A DNA stretch of 15,531 bases from an uncultured Oscillospiraceae bacterium (GTDB taxonomy: Bacteria; Bacillota; Clostridia; UBA1212; UBA1255). Below, in pieces: positions 1 through 7,545 of the stretch; position 1 is the first letter of the stretch; each line of letters begins with the position of its first letter. The notes below the pieces were generated by a model, which was not told where the DNA came from, ran no database searches, and saw only the letters and a program-made list of their open reading frames with translations. The position numbers and the translations under genes were made by a program. Location: positions 1 through 15,531 of the forward strand of contig CABQCN010000003.1 in the NCBI GenBank assembly GCA_902462635.1, in the 5' to 3' direction.

Positions 1-1
1 C

Positions 2-1780
2 CTCGCGGATGCAGGTATCGCCGTCATATTAGGGACGCCTACGGCGACGCCGCCCATCTGGTTTTTAAATAAACATCCCGAAGCCGCAGTAATGGATTCC
101 GCCGGAATCCGCACGAGCCACGGCGGAAGGCGTCATTGCTGCTCGAATCACGAAGCGTATCGGGAGGCTTCCGCCGATATCGTGCGCAGAATGGCCGCGG
201 AATTCGGGCAGGATCCCAATGTGATCGGCTGGCAGCTCGATAACGAAATCTACATGCCGGGAGCCGGCTGCTTCTGTCCCGTATGCGTCGGCCGGTTTCG
301 GAAGTATCTGGAAGAAAAATATAAAACGGTGGATGAACTCAACCGCCGCTGGAATCTGCATATTTTCAGCCAGGCGTACGATTGCTTCGCTGACGTCCCC
401 GCACCCGCAAACGCATGGCACAACCCGCATATTTTACTGGAATGGAACGTATTCCAGCAGGAATCCTGCATTTCCTTCCTGCATATGCAGCGTAAATTAT
501 TGAGCGAATATACGGATGCGCCGGTGGGCACGGATATGATGCCGTTCGCCGGCCTCGATTACGAGAAGATGAACGAACCCATGGATCTCGTAATGTTCAA
601 CCATTACAATGTGGAAGAAAATTTATGGGAGGCCGGATTCTGGTTCGATTTCCTGCGCGGGCTGAAACCGCTGCCGTTCTGGAATACGGAAACGCAGACG
701 GGGTGGAGCGCGGCGGCTTCCGTAGGACAGATCATGAAACCGGAGGGGTTTTGCCGCGTCAATTCCTGGATGCCTGTAGCATTCGGCGGCGCCGCAAACT
801 TGTACTGGCTTTGGCGGCAGCACTGGGCAGGGCACGAGCTGATGCACGGTTCCGTGCTCTCCGCCGCAGGAAGACCGCTGCATATGTTTGGAGAAATCCG
901 CCGAACCGCCGCGGAATTTGAAAAAGCGGCGGAATTCCTCAACGGCACGGAGGTACGGACGGAAATTGCAATGCATTTTACCTCTTTAAACTGGAATTTA
1001 TTTGCCTGCCAGCCTTGGGTGGATGGCTTTCGGTATTTGGAAAGGCTTCTGACGGATTTTTACCATCCGCTTACGAAATTGGGCGCGCGCGTCGATGTGA
1101 TTGGCGCGAAGAAAAGCCTGGAAAACTATAAAGTGCTGTTGTCTCCGTACATGATGACGCTGGAAGATGGGGATCTGGGCGAACGCATCGAAGCGTGGGT
1201 GCGGGATGGCGGCGTGTGGATTGCAGGGCCGATGACCGACGAGAGAAACGCGATCGGCGCGCATTACACGGATCGCGCATTAGGGAGGATCGAACGGCTT
1301 ACGGGCGCCAGACTTGCTTTCTCGGCGCCGGACCGGGGACAATCGATCAAAGCCGTCTGGCGGGATGGCACGCCGTTTACCGGAAATATGTGGTTTGCGA
1401 TGTATGAAAACTGTCAAGAAAATACGCTTGTCACGGTTACAGGACTGCATTCCGCGATCCGAGGGAAGAGTCTCGTGATGTCGTTTTCGGTCGGCCGCGG
1501 CAAAGTGATCCTTTTGGGGACGATCCCATCGGAATCCGATTTACGGAAGATTCTGGAACTTGCGCTGAAAGAGGCAGGCGTAAAGCTTCCGAAGGTTACA
1601 GGAGAACTGGCGGTGATTCCGCGCGGCGGCGCCGCCGGAACCGGCCTGGTCCTGACGGAAACCGGGAACCGACCGGCCTCCATAGAGTTGGAAGAAAAAA
1701 TGACCGACCTTCTGACCGGCAAACCGTATGCGGGACATACGGAGCTGCCGCCGTATGCGGTTCTGGTACTGAAAAAATAA
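2..1780 (+). CDS. GH42 beta-galactosidase, 5' end missing
   Basis: Hydrolyses terminal beta-D-galactosides, probably in the cytoplasm. The frame is open from the left edge, so the ATG at base 92 is internal. The residues before it (GTPTATPPIWFLNKHPE) are the classic GH42 strand, and 592 codons are visible; GH42 enzymes usually have about 650-690. Visible signatures: the acid/base motif GWQLDNEI with Glu at 245-247; a likely nucleophile Glu at 689-691 in FWNTETQTGW; a CxCxxC cluster (268-285, GCFCPVC) plus Cys-Cys at 137-142, matching the structural zinc site known in several GH42 enzymes; a trimerisation-type middle domain with WVRDGGVWIAGP near 1195-1230; and the C-terminal beta-sandwich signature DLLTGKPY...LPPYAVLVL at the end. 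The family is certain; natural substrate (lactose, galactooligosaccharide or plant galactan fragments) cannot be told. It is followed by a 119-base gap and the ATPase gene on the same strand, with no terminator seen between, so cotranscription is possible. Confidence 0.95.
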   Translation, partial: LADAGIAVILGTPTATPPIWFLNKHPEAAVMDSAGIRTSHGGRRHCCSNHEAYREASADIVRRMAAEFGQDPNVIGWQLDNEIYMPGAGCFCPVCVGRFRKYLEEKYKTVDELNRRWNLHIFSQAYDCFADVPAPANAWHNPHILLEWNVFQQESCISFLHMQRKLLSEYTDAPVGTDMMPFAGLDYEKMNEPMDLVMFNHYNVEENLWEAGFWFDFLRGLKPLPFWNTETQTGWSAAASVGQIMKPEGFCRVNSWMPVAFGGAANLYWLWRQHWAGHELMHGSVLSAAGRPLHMFGEIRRTAAEFEKAAEFLNGTEVRTEIAMHFTSLNWNLFACQPWVDGFRYLERLLTDFYHPLTKLGARVDVIGAKKSLENYKVLLSPYMMTLEDGDLGERIEAWVRDGGVWIAGPMTDERNAIGAHYTDRALGRIERLTGARLAFSAPDRGQSIKAVWRDGTPFTGNMWFAMYENCQENTLVTVTGLHSAIRGKSLVMSFSVGRGKVILLGTIPSESDLRKILELALKEAGVKLPKVTGELAVIPRGGAAGTGLVLTETGNRPASIELEEKMTDLLTGKPYAGHTELPPYAVLVLKK

Positions 1781-1899
1781 AACAACCTGCGTTCTCCTGG
1801 GAAAGGGCATATACGGGGACAATCCCGAATAAACTTTGTATCAGCAGTACATGTTGTATGCGAAATGCAAATGAATGCAAACAAGGAGGACGCGGGTAT
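1781..1899. other. Intergenic gap between GH42 gene and ATPase gene
   Basis: I see no stem followed by a T-run and no convincing -35/-10 pair. The only structure is a weak 4-bp inverted repeat, CGGG...CCCG (about 1814-1827). A strong Shine-Dalgarno sequence, AAGGAGG at 1883-1889, lies 10 bases before the ATG at 1900 and decides the start of the next gene. Confidence 0.6.
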
Positions 1900-4485
1900 A
1901 TGGAATCCAAAAGAGAAACCGGTTACACGGGGCTTACCGCGGCGGAGGCGGAATGCAGACTAAACAAATATGGCAAAAATACATTGGAGCAGCATAAAAA
2001 AAAGCCGCCGGTGTTATTGTTCCTCAGCCAGTTCAAGGATATTATGACGATCATTTTGATCGCCTGCACGGGCATTTCTGCGTTTATGCAGGACTGGACG
2101 GAAGCCATCGTGATGATCGGGATCGTCGTAGTGAATGCATTTTTGGGGTTTATTCAGGAATACAGGACGGAGAAAACGATTGAAGCGCTCCGCTCCATGA
2201 CGGCGATGCACGCACGCGTGCTGCGGGGCGGCAGGCAGATCGAAGTCAGCGCGGAAGAAATCGTCCCCGGCGACGTCGTATTCGTAAAAGGCGGAGATAT
2301 TTTACCGGCGGATGGGTTTATCATCACTTCCTCGGGACTGATGGTAGATGAAGCCATGCTCACGGGGGAATCGGCAGCGGTGGAGAAAAGCGAATTGGCG
2401 GGATACGATTCTTCCGTATATTCCGGAACGCTTGCGATCAGCGGTTCGGCGACGATCGGCGTGACGGATACGGGAATGCGTACAAAGATGGGGAAAATTT
2501 CCGGCATGATTCAGGAGACGAAGGAAGAACCCACGCCGCTGCAGAAACGTCTTGCAAAACTCGGAAAATACATCGTCTTCGCATGCCTTTTTATTTGCGT
2601 CGCCGTTTCCGTTGCAGGAATCCTGCGCGGAGAAGAGATCATCAATATGCTGCTGACCGGCATCAGCCTGGCCGTTGCTGCCGTTCCGGAAGGACTTCCG
2701 GCGATCGTCACGATTTCGCTGGCGCTCGGCGTGCAGCGGATGGCGGCAAACAAAGCGCTTGTACGACGCTTACCGGCCGTGGAGACGCTGGGAAGCACGA
2801 ACGTCATCTGCTCGGATAAAACGGGTACGCTGACGCAAAATAAAATGTCCGTCCTGGAAACGTGTCTTCCGGCGGAGATTTTAAAGACAAAGAGCAAAGG
2901 GCAGGACAGCGTGGGAGACGGTCTGATGCTTTCCAATATCTGCAGGGTTTGCAATAACCTGTCGGACGCGACGGAACAAGCGCTGAAGGATATCGGCGGC
3001 AGCGAGGCGGAAGCCGCCGCAGCGGAATTCGTACGCATCGCCGAAGTTCCGTTCGATTCGGCGCGCAAATGCATGAGCGTGATCGCAAAGAACAAGGATG
3101 GCGCTTTTTTTGTGATGACGAAGGGCGGCGCAGACGTCGTGCTCGGGAAGGCGTCCTATTACATAGAAAACGGCAGAATCAAGCGCCTCGATAAAGCCAC
3201 GCTGGAACGTTTCCGGAATCACAACGATTTCCTTGCCTCGAAAGCGCTGCGCGTGCTTGCGGCGGCATACCGCACGATACAGCCGGCGGAAGCGGAGCAG
3301 TTCCGGAAATCGAAAGACAAAATGAAAAATCTGCGTCTGGAATCCAATTTGGTATTTGCCGGCTTTATCGGGCTTATGGACCGGCCGCGCGAAGAAGTGC
3401 CGGCCGCGGTGCAATTATGCGCGGATGCGGGAATCCGCACGATCATGATTACGGGGGATCATAAAATTACTGCGGCTGCGATTGCCAAAGAAGTCAATAT
3501 CCCGGGCTCCCGTGTGCTCACGGGAGAGGAAATCAGCCGTATGGACGACGCAGAATTTGAAGAAGCCGTAGACAGCGTCAATGTGTACGCACGCGTTTTA
3601 CCGGAACATAAACTGAGAATCGTCAAAGCGCTGAAAAAGAAAAACAATACGGTTGCCATGACGGGCGACGGCGTAAATGACGCGCCGGCAATCAAAGAAG
3701 CCGACATTGGAATCGCGATGGGGCTCAACGGCACCGACGTCACGCGGGAAGCTTCCGATATGGTATTAATGGATGACAATTTTGCCACGATTGCGGAAGC
3801 GGTCAAACAGGGGCGCGGAATTTACGATAACATCCGTAAATTTATCCGCTATATGTTAGCGTGCAACCTCGGCGAGGTGATCACGATGTTTGCGGGAATG
3901 CTCTGCGGGCTGCCGCTCCCGCTGTATCCGATTCAGATCTTATGGGTCAACCTTGTGACGGATGGTCTGCCGGGCATTGCGCTCGGGCTTGATCCCGTAA
4001 CGGAGGATATCATGAAACGGAAGCCGGTTCCGGCGAGCAGAGGACTTTTCTACGGCAGGATGCCGTTCCTGATCTTATTCCGGGGGCTGCTGATCGGGCT
4101 TTGTACGCTGGGCGTTTTTGCCAGCATCTTATATACGACGCAAAATACGGAGCTTGCGCGCACGGCGGCATTTATGACGCTTGTGATGACGCAGATCGTC
4201 CATTCCTTCGAATGCCGCAGCGAGACAAAGAGCCTTCTGCAGAGCGGAATCCGCGACAATATGTGGCTGCTTGCGGCGGGTGCGCTGTCGCTTCTGATGA
4301 TGCTTGCCGTAATTTATATTCCTTCTCTGCAGGCGGTGTTCCGTACGGTTCCGCTCGCAATCGAGCAAATGGCGGTCGTGGCCGGATTTACTGCGATCGG
4401 ACCGATCCTCGGGGCGCTGGCAAACGATTTCCTAGCCCACAATCCATTTTCGTCGAAAGTAAAAGAAAAGGGAAACGCCTGTTGA
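1900..4485 (+). CDS. Ca2+-transporting P-type ATPase (P2A, SERCA-like)
   Basis: ATP-driven export of a divalent cation, most likely Ca2+, across the cell membrane. I chose ATG 1900 because AAGGAGG (1883-1889) precedes it and MESKRETGYTGLTAAEAECRLNKYG is the usual P2-type N-terminus; an upstream ATG at 1858 would add 14 unlikely residues. The product is 861 aa, normal for bacterial P2A pumps. Domains in order: cation ATPase N-terminal domain; actuator loop TGES (155-158); M4 PEGLP (263-267); phosphorylation site DKTGT (Asp306); nucleotide domain with KGGAD (408-412) in place of the common KGAPE; TGD (518-520); TGDGVND (588-594); M5-M10. Residues equal to SERCA Ca2+ ligands are present: Glu264 (M4), Asn656 and Glu659 (M5), Asn684, Thr687 and Asp688 (M6), and Glu775 (M8, SETKSLL). 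Both Ca2+ sites therefore look complete, by eye alignment only. The 3' end overlaps the convergent MATE gene by 54 bases. Confidence 0.94.
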   Translation: MESKRETGYTGLTAAEAECRLNKYGKNTLEQHKKKPPVLLFLSQFKDIMTIILIACTGISAFMQDWTEAIVMIGIVVVNAFLGFIQEYRTEKTIEALRSMTAMHARVLRGGRQIEVSAEEIVPGDVVFVKGGDILPADGFIITSSGLMVDEAMLTGESAAVEKSELAGYDSSVYSGTLAISGSATIGVTDTGMRTKMGKISGMIQETKEEPTPLQKRLAKLGKYIVFACLFICVAVSVAGILRGEEIINMLLTGISLAVAAVPEGLPAIVTISLALGVQRMAANKALVRRLPAVETLGSTNVICSDKTGTLTQNKMSVLETCLPAEILKTKSKGQDSVGDGLMLSNICRVCNNLSDATEQALKDIGGSEAEAAAAEFVRIAEVPFDSARKCMSVIAKNKDGAFFVMTKGGADVVLGKASYYIENGRIKRLDKATLERFRNHNDFLASKALRVLAAAYRTIQPAEAEQFRKSKDKMKNLRLESNLVFAGFIGLMDRPREEVPAAVQLCADAGIRTIMITGDHKITAAAIAKEVNIPGSRVLTGEEISRMDDAEFEEAVDSVNVYARVLPEHKLRIVKALKKKNNTVAMTGDGVNDAPAIKEADIGIAMGLNGTDVTREASDMVLMDDNFATIAEAVKQGRGIYDNIRKFIRYMLACNLGEVITMFAGMLCGLPLPLYPIQILWVNLVTDGLPGIALGLDPVTEDIMKRKPVPASRGLFYGRMPFLILFRGLLIGLCTLGVFASILYTTQNTELARTAAFMTLVMTQIVHSFECRSETKSLLQSGIRDNMWLLAAGALSLLMMLAVIYIPSLQAVFRTVPLAIEQMAVVAGFTAIGPILGALANDFLAHNPFSSKVKEKGNAC

Positions 4486-5763
4486 CAGCACCCAGCCGAC
4501 CGGCCAGGAGCACCAGATTCCGGTAGTACCCCAGATTGCATAAAACAGGTAAGAGAGCAGCACCCGGATCGCCAGATCGGAGAACGTAGAGAGCATAAAG
4601 CATCGGATCGCGCCGGCGCCGCGGAGGATGCCGTCGGAAACCAATTTTACCGCGACCACCAGATAAAACGGCGATAGGATTTGCAGAAAGCGCGTGCCGG
4701 TTTGCATGGCGTCGCGGTTCCCGCCGTCCATAAAAAGACGCAGCGCAAAACTGCCGGCGAACAGGAAAATTACCGTAAAAGGGAGGATGACCGCTTCCGA
4801 AAGGATACTGCCGGCGCGAAAAGACTTCCGGACGCGGTCGTATCTGCCGGCGCCGATATTCTGCGCGGCGAACGCGGAAAGGCCGTTCGACATCGTTGTC
4901 AGACAAGTGATTGCGAAAGTATTTAATTTCACGGCGGCGGAATATCCGGCAATTACGGATTTTCCGCCGTCGTTTACCAGATTCTGGATAAACATGTTGC
5001 CGACGGATACAAAGCTCTGCTGTAAAATACTCGGTACGGCAACGACGGAGACTTCTTTTAAAATCGCAAACGAAAATTTCGCGGTCCGGACGTTTTCCTC
5101 GATTTTCCGCAGGCGTTTCAGCAAAACGAGAAGCGACAGGATACAGGCCGTTCCCTGTGCGATAAACGTCGCCCAGGCGACGCCGGCGACATCCAGGCGG
5201 AACACGGCGACGAACAGCCAATCCAATAGGATATTTCCGAGCGAAGAACCGATCAGAAAATAAAGCGGGGTATTCGTATCCCCAAGGGACTGGAATACGG
5301 CGGTTGCCGTATTATACAGAAATAAGAAGAGAAATCCTGCAATATAAATATTCAGATACAATTTCCCATCGCCGAAGATTTCCGCAGGCGTGCGGATCAG
5401 GCGCATCAACGGCGCGCTGAACAGGAGGCCTGCGAGCGAAAGGACGGCGGCCAGCACGGCGGAAGCGATCAATACCGTAGAAACCGCCGTTTTCATTTTC
5501 CGGTAATCTTTCGCGCCGAAAAAACGAGAGATGACGACGGAACAGCCGATATTGCTGCCGATGGCGACCGCCATGAAGATCATCGTGATCGGATAGGATG
5601 CGCCGACTGCGGCCAGCGCGCTTTCGCCGTCGGCGGCGAAATTACCTGCGATCATACTGTCGGCCATGTTGTACATTTGCTGAAAAATAACGCTTATAAA
5701 TAAAGGCAGCGAGAATTTGACCAAAACCGTTTCTGTCTTGCCTTCCGTAAGATCTCGGATCAT
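4432..5763 (-). CDS. MATE-family multidrug/cation antiporter
   Basis: A membrane exporter that expels drugs or metabolites in exchange for Na+ or H+. The 443 aa length and about 12 hydrophobic segments fit the family, which is built from two MatE repeats. The first repeat shows FQQMYNMADSMIAGNF, ALAAVGASYPI and GSNIGCSVVISRFFGAKD; the second shows FVSVGNMFIQNLVNDGG, VIAGYSAAVKLNTFA and LSAFAAQNIGAGRYDRVRK. The N-terminus MIRDLTEGKTETVLVKFSLP is typical of clostridial MATE proteins, supporting ATG at 5763. The best Shine-Dalgarno (AGGAAA, complement of 5777-5782) is an unusual 15 or so bases from the start and lies in the arm of a small hairpin. A -35/-10 pair covered by a palindrome lies just upstream, so repression is likely. 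Substrate cannot be predicted from sequence. Confidence 0.93.
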   Translation of the reverse strand: MIRDLTEGKTETVLVKFSLPLFISVIFQQMYNMADSMIAGNFAADGESALAAVGASYPITMIFMAVAIGSNIGCSVVISRFFGAKDYRKMKTAVSTVLIASAVLAAVLSLAGLLFSAPLMRLIRTPAEIFGDGKLYLNIYIAGFLFLFLYNTATAVFQSLGDTNTPLYFLIGSSLGNILLDWLFVAVFRLDVAGVAWATFIAQGTACILSLLVLLKRLRKIEENVRTAKFSFAILKEVSVVAVPSILQQSFVSVGNMFIQNLVNDGGKSVIAGYSAAVKLNTFAITCLTTMSNGLSAFAAQNIGAGRYDRVRKSFRAGSILSEAVILPFTVIFLFAGSFALRLFMDGGNRDAMQTGTRFLQILSPFYLVVAVKLVSDGILRGAGAIRCFMLSTFSDLAIRVLLSYLFYAIWGTTGIWCSWPVGWVLSTGVSLFFYFRRKWIVG

Positions 5764-5766
5764 GCG

Positions 5767-5781
5767 GGAAACCAGCTTTCC
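5767..5781 (-). promoter_or_regulatory. Small hairpin holding the MATE ribosome binding site
   Basis: On the minus strand the leader reads GGAAA-GCTGG-TTTCC, a perfect 5-bp stem with a 5-base loop. The 5' arm contains the only plausible Shine-Dalgarno (AGGAAA) for the MATE gene, so the fold could lower translation. The stem is short and may be weak in vivo. Confidence 0.3.
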
Positions 5782-5804
5782 TGTGTAAATTGGGAACAGG
5801 AGGT

Positions 5805-5833
5805 ATTATAGTTTTACAAAACGGATTTGTAAA
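5805..5833 (-). promoter_or_regulatory. Promoter of the MATE gene
   Basis: Read on the minus strand: -35 TTTACA (complement of 5828-5833), a 17-base spacer, and a perfect -10 TATAAT (complement of 5805-5810). Transcription would begin near 5797-5799, leaving a leader of about 35 bases before the ATG at 5763. This is a strong sigma-70/SigA-type match, although unproven. Confidence 0.7.
5813..5833. promoter_or_regulatory. 8-5-8 palindromic operator candidate
   Basis: TTTACAAA (5813-5820), spacer ACGGA, TTTGTAAA (5826-5833): a perfect inverted repeat whose half-site centres are 13 bases apart. It covers the whole -35 and most of the spacer of the MATE promoter, where a bound dimer would block RNA polymerase. 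It also sits about 17 bases upstream of the -35 of the divergent deaminase promoter. I do not recognise the motif as that of a named regulator, and no regulator gene lies in the window. Confidence 0.6.
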
Positions 5834-5849
5834 TATTTGCGGGCCGCGG

Positions 5850-5878
5850 TTGAAAAACATTTTTCGCGGAATTATAAT
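5850..5878 (+). promoter_or_regulatory. Promoter of the deaminase gene
   Basis: -35 TTGAAA (5850-5855), a 17-base spacer, and a perfect -10 TATAAT (5873-5878). Transcription would begin near 5884-5886, giving a very short leader of about 16 bases that still includes the GGAGGGG ribosome binding site (5890-5896). Confidence 0.75.
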
Positions 5879-5900
5879 AGCGGATAAACGGAGGGGTACG

Positions 5901-7178
5901 ATGAATTTACGGTTTTATAACGGAAAAATACTGACCGGCGGCGCAGATACGCCTTTTGCGCTCACGCCGGGCGAACTGCATGTGCGCGGCAGCCGGATCG
6001 CGTGGATCGGGCCGTGCGCGCAGCCGGACGGCCCCTGGGACAGGGAAATCGATCTGCGCGGCGACCTGGTGCTGCCGGGCTTTAAAAACGCGCACACGCA
6101 TTCCGCAATGACGTTTCTGCGTTCGAGCGCAGACGATCTGCCGCTTGACCGCTGGCTGTCGGAGCAGGTATTTCCCTACGAAGCAAAGCTGACGCCCGAG
6201 GATGTTTACGTCTTCTCGAAACTGGCGGTGGCGGAATATCTGACGAGCGGCATCACCGCTAACTTCGATATGTACCTGATGCCGGAGCCTGCGGCGGCGG
6301 CTTCCGCGGAATGCGGCTTTCGCACGGTGCTTACGGGAGCGGTAAACGATTTTACGCAGTCTGTACGCGAACTCGAAGGGTGGTACCATACGCTGAACCG
6401 TTTCGATCCCCTGATTTCGTTCCTGCCGGGGTTCCATGCGGAATATACCACGTCGCGCGGTCTCCTGCGCGAGCTTGGAGAGATGGCGCGCGACCTGCAG
6501 GCGCCGATGTATGCGCATATTGCAGAAACGCCGCGCGAGGTCGCCGCGTGTATCGCGTGTTACGGAAAAACGCCGCCTGCATTATTTGAAGAACTCGGCA
6601 TTTTTGATTACGGCGGAGGCGGATTCCATTGCGTATATCTTTCGGAAGAAGATTTCGAGATTTTCCGCCGGCGCGGCGTTGCCGCCGTGACTTGTCCGGC
6701 GGCGAATCTGAAGCTTTCTTCCGGCATCGCGCCGGTAGAGAAACTGCTTTCTTCCGGTATCCGCGCAGCGATCGGCACCGACGGTCCGGCGGGCAACAAC
6801 GCGCTCGACATGTTCCGGGAATTGTATCTGGTTTCCGTGCTGGCCAAGCATCGGGGATTTGACGCCGCCGCGCTCGATGCGGCGCAGGTGCTGCGCATGG
6901 CGTGTGCCGGCGGCGCGCAGGCGATGCGGCTCGAGGATGCGGATTGCCTCGCGGTAGGAAAGCTTGCGGATCTGACCGTCCTTTCCCTGGACGCGCCCAA
7001 CATGCAGCCTGTCAACAATCCGGTGAAAAATATCGTATACGCCGGCAGCAAGTCGAATGTGCGCATGACGGTTGTAAACGGGCGGATTCTGTATGAAAAC
7101 GGAGAATTTTTTATCGGGGAAGAAATCGGCACGATCTACGAAAAAGCGGCGGCTGCAACGCGGCGGATTCTCGGCTAA
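5901..7178 (+). CDS. Amidohydrolase, 5-methylthioadenosine/S-adenosylhomocysteine deaminase type
   Basis: A metal-dependent cytoplasmic deaminase that most likely converts adenosine-type nucleosides (5'-methylthioadenosine, S-adenosylhomocysteine) to the inosine forms. I chose ATG 5901 because GGAGGGG (5890-5896) precedes it and a promoter ends just before; the frame stays open further upstream, but that part overlaps the promoter. At 425 aa it is of family length. Visible active-site residues: HTH in GFKNAHTHSAM (His65, His67); His179 in FLPGFHAEYTTS; HIAE (His206 and catalytic Glu209) in YAHIAETPREV; His243 in GGFHCVYLSEED; and metal ligand Asp294 in IGTDGPAGNN. The order and spacing match the MtaD subgroup. 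The GTDGPAGNN loop differs slightly from the common GTDGAASNN, so a related aminohydrolase activity (guanine or triazine type) is not excluded. It stands alone, divergent from the MATE gene. Confidence 0.88.
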   Translation: MNLRFYNGKILTGGADTPFALTPGELHVRGSRIAWIGPCAQPDGPWDREIDLRGDLVLPGFKNAHTHSAMTFLRSSADDLPLDRWLSEQVFPYEAKLTPEDVYVFSKLAVAEYLTSGITANFDMYLMPEPAAAASAECGFRTVLTGAVNDFTQSVRELEGWYHTLNRFDPLISFLPGFHAEYTTSRGLLRELGEMARDLQAPMYAHIAETPREVAACIACYGKTPPALFEELGIFDYGGGGFHCVYLSEEDFEIFRRRGVAAVTCPAANLKLSSGIAPVEKLLSSGIRAAIGTDGPAGNNALDMFRELYLVSVLAKHRGFDAAALDAAQVLRMACAGGAQAMRLEDADCLAVGKLADLTVLSLDAPNMQPVNNPVKNIVYAGSKSNVRMTVVNGRILYENGEFFIGEEIGTIYEKAAAATRRILG

Positions 7179-7187
7179 ATTTGCCCG

Positions 7188-7216
7188 TTGCGCGGGAATG
7201 CGGGTTATGTTATAAT
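7188..7216 (+). promoter_or_regulatory. Promoter of tRNA-Arg
   Basis: A perfect extended -10, TG at 7208-7209 then TATAAT at 7211-7216, with a weaker -35, TTGCGC (7188-7193), 17 bases upstream. Transcription would start near 7223, about 35 bases before the mature tRNA. It lies 10 bases after the deaminase stop codon, so the tRNA need not be cotranscribed with that gene. Confidence 0.65.
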
Positions 7217-7257
7217 CCTCAGGTCAAGGACAAATGCGTTCTTGCGGAACTGAATAG

Positions 7258-7334
7258 GCGCCCGTAGCTCAGCAGGATAGAGCGGTCGCCTCCTAAGCGA
7301 CAGGTCGGGGATTCGAGTTCCTTCGGGCGCGCCA
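7258..7334 (+). tRNA. tRNA-Arg (anticodon CCU)
   Basis: Reads AGG codons. It folds into a full cloverleaf: acceptor GCGCCCG (7258-7264) with CGGGCGC (7324-7330); D arm GCTC/GAGC with GG in the loop; anticodon stem GTCGC/GCGAC around loop CTCCTAA, anticodon CCT at 7292-7294; variable loop AGGTC; T loop TTCGAGT; discriminator G and encoded CCA (7332-7334). The T stem is odd: GGGGA pairs with TCCTT, giving two G-U pairs and an A-U pair at the 53-61 position, where G-C is nearly universal. Identity is clear from the anticodon. Confidence 0.95.
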
Positions 7335-7489
7335 CAAACGCTGTAACCATAAGGGTTGCGGCGTATCACAAGATCGCCTCCATTATTTCTGCATATTTGC
7401 CAATTGGAATTAAACGCTCTTGGGGCGTTGGCCGCGGCCTTAGTTTAACGATAATTAAAGTACGCCGAAACCCTGTATATGATAAACTG
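7335..7489. other. Non-coding region with inverted repeats after tRNA-Arg
   Basis: No gene is visible. A 10-bp stem with a 5-base loop (7339-7348 with 7354-7363, two G-U pairs) starts 5 bases after the tRNA, but no T-run follows, so it is a processing or Rho-type signal at best. Further on, TTAAAC (7410-7415) and GTTTAA (7443-7448) enclose AACGC/GCGTT (7413-7417, 7425-7429) and the 10-base palindrome GGCCGCGGCC (7430-7439). These elements could fold in competing ways. A weak promoter match, TTAAAG (7455-7460), 17 bases, TATGAT (7478-7483), could serve the giant gene and would start transcription near 7490. Confidence 0.45.
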
Positions 7490-7545
7490 AAGACGGTTCA
7501 TTGCAACCGCGCAGGCGCGTTGCAGACGTCTTATTTTATATATTT
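7490..7545 (+). terminator. Two-part hairpin with T-rich tail ahead of the giant gene
   Basis: Outer stem AAGACG (7490-7495) with CGTCTT (7527-7532); inner stem TGCAA-C-CGCG (7502-7511, one bulged C) with CGCG-TTGCA (7516-7524), loop CAGG. A T-rich tract (7531-7545) follows directly. The form is that of an intrinsic terminator or attenuator for transcripts entering from the tRNA side. If transcription of the giant gene instead starts near 7490, the same stem would be the extreme 5' end of its mRNA and could act as a stabiliser. The sequence alone does not decide. Confidence 0.5.

Noticed and set aside
92..94. ATG at 92 as the start of the GH42 gene
   Set aside because: The frame is open upstream to the window edge, and those residues are conserved GH42 sequence, so the gene starts outside the window.
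1858..1860. ATG at 1858 as the ATPase start
   Set aside because: A strong ribosome binding site points to ATG 1900, and the 14 extra residues span that site and do not resemble the family.
4395..4407. GATCGG-A-CCGATC palindrome near the ATPase end, as terminator or operator
   Set aside because: It lies in coding sequence, the single-base centre prevents a full hairpin, and no T-run lies on either side.
4388..5221. Minus-strand open frame of 277 codons overlapping the MATE gene
   Set aside because: An Arg-rich alternative frame of the clearly identified MATE gene.
7339..7363. 10-bp stem just after the tRNA as its intrinsic terminator
   Set aside because: No T-run follows; I describe it as a hairpin only.
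7374..7381. TCGCCTCC repeated from the tRNA anticodon arm (7286-7293), as a possible attachment site or tRNA remnant
   Set aside because: Only 8 bases match, and they come from the anticodon arm, not the 3' end normally used in integration. Likely chance.
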